18,090 nt of DNA, taken from assembly GCA_013816725.1 (NCBI GenBank), contig JACDEA010000006.1, forward strand, positions 1-18,090. The letters run 5' to 3'. Positions 13,533 to 18,090 of this stretch are shown piece by piece. This stretch comes from Actinomycetota bacterium. Lineage in GTDB: Bacteria; Actinomycetota; Acidimicrobiia; Acidimicrobiales; JACDEA01. The position numbers and the translations under genes were made by a program. Below the pieces are notes generated by a model. The model worked only from the letters and a program-made list of their open reading frames with translations. It was not told the DNA's origin and made no database searches. How positions within the stretch are numbered: the stretch's first letter is position 1; each line of letters begins with the position of its first letter.

Positions 13533-14834
13533 TTGACCAACCTCAGCGACACCGAGGCGCTCATGTGGTCGCTCGAGCGCGACCCGGTGCTGCGCTCGAC
13601 GTTCCTCAACGTCACCTTTCTCGATCGCGCCCCCGACGTCGACCGCTTCCGCCGGCGCATGGCCCAGGCCGTCGAGCGCATCCCCCGGTTGCGCCAACGC
13701 ATCGAGACGGCGCCGATCGGGCGGGGTGGATCCTGGGTGGACGACCCCGACTTCGACCTCGAGTACCACGTGCGCCACGCCGCGCTACCGGGACCGGGGA
13801 CGGACCGCCAGCTCCTCGACGACGCCGCCATCGCCTACCAGGACGCCTTCGACCCCGCCCGCCCGCTGTGGCAGCTCACCATCGTCGAGGGTCTGGCCGA
13901 CGGGCGGGCCGCGCTCCTCGCCAAGATGCATCACACCATCACCGACGGCGTCGGCGGCGTCCGCATGTCGGCCATGTTCCTCGACGTCGAGCGCGACGCA
14001 CCCGACGAGCCGGCGCTCGACCCCGGCCCTGCCGCCGAGGCCGCCGGCCCCGGCATCCTCGACACCGTGCGCCGGGTCGGCGGCGAACTGCTGAACACTG
14101 CGCGGGACCCGATCGGGCTGGCGCAGTCGATGTCGCGCCAGCTGCTCGTGACCGACGCCTCGAAGTCGCCTCTGTGGCAGGGCAAGCGGTCGATGGGGCG
14201 CCGCTTCGACGTGCTCAGCGTCGACCTCGACGCAGCCAAGGCCGCGGCCAAGAAGCTGGGCGGCACGATCAACGACCTCTACGTCAGCGGCGTGGCCGGC
14301 GCCCTCGGCGCGTACCACCGCGAGCTGGGCTCACCGGTCGACGAGCTGCGGATGTCGATGCCGATCAGCACGCGCACCGACAAGTCCTCGGGCGGCAACG
14401 CGTTCGCGCCGACCCGCGTCGTCGTGCCGGTCGACATGCCGGATCCCGCTGAGCGGTTTGCCGCAGTGCGGGAGCGGATCGGCGGCGTGCGCGACGAGCG
14501 GGCCCTGGCGGTGGCTGGTTCGCTCAGCGGGTTGCTCACTGCGCTTCCTTCGCCGTTGCTCGTTCGGCTGGCCCGCTCGCAGGTCGAGACGGTCGACTTC
14601 GCCTGCTCCAACGTGCGGGGGGCGCCGTTCGACCTGTTCGTGGCCGGCGGTCGGGTGCTGGGCAACCACCCGATGGGTCCGACGGCGGGAACCGCGTGCA
14701 ACGTCACGCTGCTGTCGTACCGGGGCAGCATGGATATCGGGGTCAACAGCGATACCGCCGCGGTCACGCAGCCCGACCTCCTCGCCGGCCTCGTGAAGGC
14801 CGGCCTCGACGAAATGATCGCCGCCGGCAGCTAG
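13533..14834 (+). CDS. WS/DGAT-family acyltransferase
   Basis: 433-residue wax ester synthase/diacylglycerol acyltransferase, which uses acyl-CoA to make triacylglycerol or wax esters for storage granules. The catalytic motif HHxxxDG is intact as MHHTITDGVGG (H133, H134, D138, G139). Other family stretches are PLWQLTIVEGL (111-121), NDLYVSGVAGALGAYHRE in the middle, SMPISTRTDKSSGGNAF, and FACSNVRGAPFDLFVAGG near the end. The N-terminal LSDTEALMWSLERDP matches the family's usual 'LSxxDxxFLxxE' start, so TTG 13533 is the likely start although ATG 13563 is also possible. It begins 7 nt after the DsbA-like gene. With PAP2 it suggests a diacylglycerol-to-triacylglycerol step. Confidence 0.92.
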   Translation: MTNLSDTEALMWSLERDPVLRSTFLNVTFLDRAPDVDRFRRRMAQAVERIPRLRQRIETAPIGRGGSWVDDPDFDLEYHVRHAALPGPGTDRQLLDDAAIAYQDAFDPARPLWQLTIVEGLADGRAALLAKMHHTITDGVGGVRMSAMFLDVERDAPDEPALDPGPAAEAAGPGILDTVRRVGGELLNTARDPIGLAQSMSRQLLVTDASKSPLWQGKRSMGRRFDVLSVDLDAAKAAAKKLGGTINDLYVSGVAGALGAYHRELGSPVDELRMSMPISTRTDKSSGGNAFAPTRVVVPVDMPDPAERFAAVRERIGGVRDERALAVAGSLSGLLTALPSPLLVRLARSQVETVDFACSNVRGAPFDLFVAGGRVLGNHPMGPTAGTACNVTLLSYRGSMDIGVNSDTAAVTQPDLLAGLVKAGLDEMIAAGS

Positions 14835-14837
14835 CCC

Positions 14838-14843
14838 TACGCT
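14838..14843 (+). promoter_or_regulatory. Candidate -10 box (TACGCT) before SDR gene
   Basis: TACGCT lies exactly 7 nt before ATG 14851 in a 16-nt gap, with no Shine-Dalgarno. It is one of the clearest cases of the TANNNT-N7-ATG layout in this window, hinting that the SDR has its own leaderless transcript. Confidence 0.4.
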
Positions 14844-14850
14844 CCGATGC

Positions 14851-15636
14851 ATGGAGCTAAAGGACAAGGTCGTCGTCGTGACCGGCGGGGCCAGCGGGAT
14901 CGGGCGGGCGCTGGCCCGGCGGTTCGCAGCCGAAGGCGCCAGAGGCGTCGTGGTGGCCGACGTCAACGGCGACGACGCGCTGGCGGTGGCGTCAGAGGTG
15001 GGCGGCCTGGCCGTGTCGACCGACGTGGCGCGCGAGGCCGACGTCGTCAGGCTGGTCGACAAGACGACCGCGGCCTACGGCCCCATCGACCTCTTCTGCA
15101 GCAACGCCGGCATCGGCCTGGGACGCGGTATCGAAACCCCCGACGAGGACTGGGACCGGATCTGGAAGGTCAACTTCATGGCCCACGTGTACGCAGCCCG
15201 CGCCGTGATTCCGGCGATGGTGGCGCGCGGCGAGGGCTACCTGCTGAACACCGCGTCGGCCGCCGGCCTCCTCACCAACCTGGGCGCCGCGCCATATTCG
15301 GTCACCAAACACTCGGTCGTCGCGTTGGCCGAGTGGCTCGCGATCACCTACGGCGACGCCGGCGTAAAGGTCTCCTGCCTGTGCCCCCAAGGCGTCGATA
15401 CGCCGATGCTGCGCGGCGCGCTCGACCAGGGCGGCGGCCAGGTCGTCCTGCGGGGCGGCGCCATGAAGCAGCCCGAAGAAGTGGCCGACGCCGTCGTCGA
15501 AGGGCTGCGGGCCGAGACGTTCCTCATCCTCCCCCACCCCGAGGTGGCCGAGTACTTCAAGCGCAAGGGCGACGACTACGACCGCTGGATAAAGGGCATG
15601 CGCCGGCTGCAGGCGCAACTCGTCGCCGACGCCTAA
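14851..15636 (+). CDS. Short-chain dehydrogenase/reductase (SDR)
   Basis: 261-residue classical SDR oxidoreductase. The NAD(P)-binding motif TGGASGIG is at 11-18, the NAG motif is SNAGIG (84-89), the catalytic Ser is S136 (NTASAAG), and the YxxxK pair is Y149-SVT-K153. ADVN (36-39) after strand 2 has Asp, which favours NAD over NADP by the usual rule. The CPQGVDTPM segment follows the active site. It is probably cytosolic. It stands between the WS/DGAT and the DUF7064/7065-like gene, so a role with fatty acyl, alcohol or sterol-like substrates is plausible, but its substrate cannot be told. An unrelated alternative frame of similar length on the same strand is a shadow. Confidence 0.92.
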   Translation: MELKDKVVVVTGGASGIGRALARRFAAEGARGVVVADVNGDDALAVASEVGGLAVSTDVAREADVVRLVDKTTAAYGPIDLFCSNAGIGLGRGIETPDEDWDRIWKVNFMAHVYAARAVIPAMVARGEGYLLNTASAAGLLTNLGAAPYSVTKHSVVALAEWLAITYGDAGVKVSCLCPQGVDTPMLRGALDQGGGQVVLRGGAMKQPEEVADAVVEGLRAETFLILPHPEVAEYFKRKGDDYDRWIKGMRRLQAQLVADA

Positions 15637-15644
15637 CCCGGTCG

Positions 15645-15650
15645 TAGGCT
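15645..15650 (+). promoter_or_regulatory. Candidate -10 box (TAGGCT) before DUF7064/7065-like gene
   Basis: TAGGCT lies exactly 7 nt before ATG 15658 in a 21-nt gap, and no Shine-Dalgarno is present. The layout matches that before the SDR gene. Confidence 0.4.
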
Positions 15651-15657
15651 GAGCCGC

Positions 15658-16644
15658 ATGGCGCTGCGGCTCGATCCCGAAGACGAATACATGCACGAGT
15701 TGGGTCCCGAGCCCAACTTCAACGAGAGCATGTACTTCAACATCTACGATCCGTCGGTCCGCCTCGGCGGCTTCTTCCGTTTGGGCAACCGGGCCAACGA
15801 GGGCACCGCGGAGATGACGGCGTGCCTCTATCTGCCCGACGGCCGCGTTGCGTTCATGTTCAACCGTCCGAAGATCTCGAGCAACGACGCGTTCGACGCC
15901 GGCGGCATGAAGTTCGACGTGGTCACGCCATTCGAGGAGTTGCGCGTTCGCTACGAAGGCAAGGTCGTGTTGCTCGACGACCCGCTGGCCATGGCCGACC
16001 CCAAGAAGGCCTTCACCGAGAACCCCTATGCCGAGTGTGCCGTCGACATCGTCTACACCGGCGTTAGCACGATGGTCGGTGGCGAGCCCGAGCACAGCCA
16101 CGAGAAGCCGGGCGAGGAGTTCGCTCGCGGCCACTACGAGCAGCTGATCGCCGGCACGGCCACGGTCACCGTCGGCGACGAGTCGTGGTCGCTCAACGGC
16201 TTCGGGTTGCGCGACCACTCGTGGGGTCCCCGCTACTGGCAGGCGCCGTGGTACTACCGGTGGCTCACCGCCAACTTCGGTCCGTCGTTCGGCTTCATGG
16301 GCTCACGGGTCGCCCGCAAGGACGGGCCTGGTACTCGGGGCGGCTTCGTGTGGGACGGCACCCAGACCCGCTTCTGCGACAACGTCGAGATCACCACGTC
16401 ATGGACGGGCGAAGACGTGTACCACGACGCCATCGAAGCCACGCTTCATGCCGGTCAGGACTCATGGACGGTGAAGGGACGCGTGATGAACCTGATCCCT
16501 CTCCGCAACCGCCGCGAGGGCCTCATAACCCGCATCTCCGAGGGCATGACCGAGTGGACACTCGAGGACGGACGCGTGGGCTACGGACTCTCCGAGTATC
16601 TCGATCAGATCGTCGACGGCAAGCCGGTCGGCCTCGACGAATAG
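15658..16644 (+). CDS. DUF7064/DUF7065-like protein, probable lipocalin-like fold
   Basis: 328-residue protein of a family common in actinobacteria and mycobacteria but without known activity. The N-terminal half has YFNIYDPSVRLGGFFRLGNR (26-45) and EMTACLYLPDGRVAFMFNRP (52-71). The C-terminal half has the hallmark GLRDHSWGPRYW (183-194), followed by YRWLTANFGPSFGFMGSRVAR. Two beta-rich halves of this kind recall the AttH/CrtC hydratase-like lipocalin fold, and the RDHSWG motif has conserved polar residues that could be catalytic; this is inference. There is no signal peptide or membrane segment. Its position after WS/DGAT and an SDR suggests lipid or isoprenoid chemistry. Confidence 0.8.
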   Translation: MALRLDPEDEYMHELGPEPNFNESMYFNIYDPSVRLGGFFRLGNRANEGTAEMTACLYLPDGRVAFMFNRPKISSNDAFDAGGMKFDVVTPFEELRVRYEGKVVLLDDPLAMADPKKAFTENPYAECAVDIVYTGVSTMVGGEPEHSHEKPGEEFARGHYEQLIAGTATVTVGDESWSLNGFGLRDHSWGPRYWQAPWYYRWLTANFGPSFGFMGSRVARKDGPGTRGGFVWDGTQTRFCDNVEITTSWTGEDVYHDAIEATLHAGQDSWTVKGRVMNLIPLRNRREGLITRISEGMTEWTLEDGRVGYGLSEYLDQIVDGKPVGLDE

Positions 16645-16664
16645 GCGCGCGCGAGCAGGTCAGA

Positions 16665-18090
16665 GTGGATTCCGTCGGCTTCCGCGCGGATTTCGGCGCG
16701 GCAGGCGTGCCAAAATCCGCGCGGAAGGCGCTGCGTGTCGCCGTGTCGGGCGCACTGGTGATCCTCGCGTCGAGCGCCCCCGCCGCGGCGCAGGCCCCCG
16801 CCGCGACCATCTCGGTTCACACCGACGAGCGCGGGGCCGCGGTGAATCTCGGGCTGGTCGGTTTCAACTGGCGGACCGGCGGAGCAGCGGTGGCCCCGCT
16901 GCGCCCGAGCGTCGTCCGCAGTTTCGCGGTGCGACTCAGTAGGGTCGCGCCGGCGCCGGGCGTGTTCGATTTCGCCGCGGCCGACGCCGAAGTCGACGCC
17001 GTCGAGCGCACCGGTGCCACACCACTGCTCGTCCTGATCGAACGGCCGCCGTGGGCGAACCAGGCCGGCTCATGCGGCTATGAAGCGGCCGTCACCGCGG
17101 TTCTCACGCACTACGACGTCGACCGGCTTCGCCGCGGCCACCGCCCTGTCTGGATCGAATCGGGCAACGAGCCAGAGTTCCCTCCCGCGGCGCACGGACA
17201 GCTACCGACCGAGCTCGCCGCTGACGTTGGGGCTCAGGTTCGGGCGGTCGTCGCCGTCGAACGGCGGCGGGCCGTGCACGTCGTATACGGCGGCCCCGCC
17301 GCGCTGTTCGCCGACCCCGCTGTCGTCGCCGGCTTCGTCACCGTGGCCCGGGCGGCCGGCCGCGCGCCGGACTTCGTGTCGTGGCACGCGTGCTCGAACG
17401 CACCCTTGCTCGGACCCGACGGACCGGAGGACACCTCGAGCCCGGCGGCGATCGCGGTGTGGCAGGCGGACCATGGCGTGAATCCGGCCGCGACGCCCGT
17501 CCTCATGGGAGCAGGGGCCGACGTGGTACGCGCCGCCGTGCGGGCGGTTACCCCGGTTGGCGAGGCGTTGCCTTCGTTGGCCATCACCGAATGGAACCTC
17601 TCCTCGGGTGGGCTCGATCGCCGCCACGATTCACATGTCGGCGCCGCCCACGCGCTGGGCGCGCTCGTCGAGATGCAACGTCACGCGGTCGACGTCAGCG
17701 CGTTCTTCGCCAGTGTCGACCGTCATTGCACCGACGTGGCGCACAACCCCACGCGAGGGGAGTTCTGCGGCGATTGGGGGACCGCCTCGGCTGGTGGCGT
17801 CCGCAAACCGGTGTGGTTCGCGTTCGACCTGTGGAACCGGTTGGCCGGCCAAGTACTACCGATGACCGGTGACGACCCCAACGGCGGGTTCTGGGCGATG
17901 GCGTCGCGGTCGGACTCCACGGTGCGTGTCCTTCTGGTTGCATTCTCTGCCGCGGTACCGCGCGACCGCACGGTGCAGGTCGCGCTCGCCGGCTCGGTCC
18001 CAACTGGTGAACCCACGGTTCGCCGTCTCGATGCGAGCCACCCCGATGGTCGGCCGGAGGCGTTGACCACGGGACTGGCGTCCATTGCCC
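16665..18090 (+). CDS. Secreted clan GH-A glycoside hydrolase (GH39-like), 3' end outside window
   Basis: An open frame of 475 codons runs from GTG 16665 past the right edge, so the gene is incomplete. After an N-terminal stretch, KSARKALR (17-24) and VAVSGALVILASSAPAAA form a Sec-type signal peptide with likely cleavage near AQA-P. The mature part resembles GH39-type (beta/alpha)8 hydrolases of clan GH-A: PLLVLIERPPWAN (120-132), WIESGNEPEF with acid/base E169, DFVSWHACSN (236-245), and LAITEWNLSSGG with nucleophile E309, then a helix GAAHALGALVEMQRHAVDVSAFFASVDRH. Both catalytic glutamates are present. The start could also be GTG 16707, which gives a cleaner signal peptide and lies in the loop of a hairpin. 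An AGG (16656-16658) precedes GTG 16665. It may trim a surface glycan, but the substrate is unknown. Confidence 0.82.
   Translation, partial: MDSVGFRADFGAAGVPKSARKALRVAVSGALVILASSAPAAAQAPAATISVHTDERGAAVNLGLVGFNWRTGGAAVAPLRPSVVRSFAVRLSRVAPAPGVFDFAAADAEVDAVERTGATPLLVLIERPPWANQAGSCGYEAAVTAVLTHYDVDRLRRGHRPVWIESGNEPEFPPAAHGQLPTELAADVGAQVRAVVAVERRRAVHVVYGGPAALFADPAVVAGFVTVARAAGRAPDFVSWHACSNAPLLGPDGPEDTSSPAAIAVWQADHGVNPAATPVLMGAGADVVRAAVRAVTPVGEALPSLAITEWNLSSGGLDRRHDSHVGAAHALGALVEMQRHAVDVSAFFASVDRHCTDVAHNPTRGEFCGDWGTASAGGVRKPVWFAFDLWNRLAGQVLPMTGDDPNGGFWAMASRSDSTVRVLLVAFSAAVPRDRTVQVALAGSVPTGEPTVRRLDASHPDGRPEALTTGLASIA
16679..16727. repeat. Perfect 15-bp inverted repeat spanning hydrolase 5' end
   Basis: CTTCCGCGCGGATTT (16679-16693) and AAATCCGCGCGGAAG (16713-16727) are exact reverse complements with a 19-nt spacer. 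The right arm encodes KSARK, the basic part of the hydrolase signal peptide, and the alternative GTG 16707 lies in the loop. There is no T-run after it, so a simple terminator for the preceding gene is less likely. It could control translation of the hydrolase, be a protein-binding site, or be a copy of a palindromic repeat. Confidence 0.7.

Noticed and set aside
13565..14452. 295-residue + strand frame inside the WS/DGAT gene
   Set aside because: Arg/Pro-rich out-of-frame shadow; the HHxxxDG frame is the real one.
14992..16218. 408-residue minus-strand open frame
   Set aside because: Antisense to the SDR and DUF7064/7065-like genes; long antisense frames are expected at this GC content.

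Overview
The window is about 18.1 kb of GC-rich chromosomal DNA, densely packed with genes. It has no rRNA, tRNA, CRISPR array or recognisable transposase. A high-GC actinobacterium fits best, possibly of class Acidimicrobiia. Pointers are the WS/DGAT acyltransferase, a LigC-type ATP-dependent DNA ligase, Wzm/Wzt-type glycan export genes, a DUF7064/7065-like protein, and many starts that lack a Shine-Dalgarno but carry a TANNNT box about 7 nt before the ATG. The taxonomic placement is inference.

Layout, left to right. At 1-127 lies the C-terminal tail of a + strand gene, perhaps an SDR oxidoreductase. At 144-860 (-) is a secreted His-rich lipoprotein. It diverges from a Nudix-like gene (925-1371, +) across a gap holding a perfect 16-bp palindrome. 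A nitroreductase (1383-2030) and an ABC1/UbiB-family kinase-like gene (2024-3454) follow, overlapping by 7 nt.

From 3501 to 9823 lies a cell-surface glycan locus. Read along the minus strand it contains two glycosyltransferases (9823-8591, 8594-7428), a LigC-type DNA ligase (7428-6355), a truncated and frameshifted methyltransferase relic (about 6350-6050), an ABC-2 permease (6022-5186) and a Wzt-like ATPase (5196-3922). Beyond the ATPase, on the + strand, sits a decayed family-2 glycosyltransferase (3501-3965). Gene relics therefore lie on both sides of the intact exporter pair, so the locus looks eroded.

The rest is on the + strand. A DUF72 protein (9856-10779) overlaps a TauE/SafE-type permease (10776-11468). 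A stand-alone PD-(D/E)XK nuclease with four cysteines placed as for a 4Fe-4S cluster follows (11502-12326). Next comes a probable neutral-lipid group: PAP2 phosphatase (12364-12915), DsbA-like protein (12923-13525), WS/DGAT acyltransferase (13533-14834), SDR (14851-15636) and DUF7064/7065-like protein (15658-16644). PAP2 could supply diacylglycerol and WS/DGAT could acylate it; this link is inferred from proximity. The window ends inside a secreted clan GH-A glycoside hydrolase (16665 to beyond 18090) whose signal-peptide region is spanned by a perfect 15-bp inverted repeat.

I found no clearly new defence or mobile system. The most interesting points are the two gene relics flanking the exporter, the DNA ligase embedded in a glycan operon, the palindromic operator, the recurring leaderless-type promoter layout and the hairpin over the hydrolase signal sequence.
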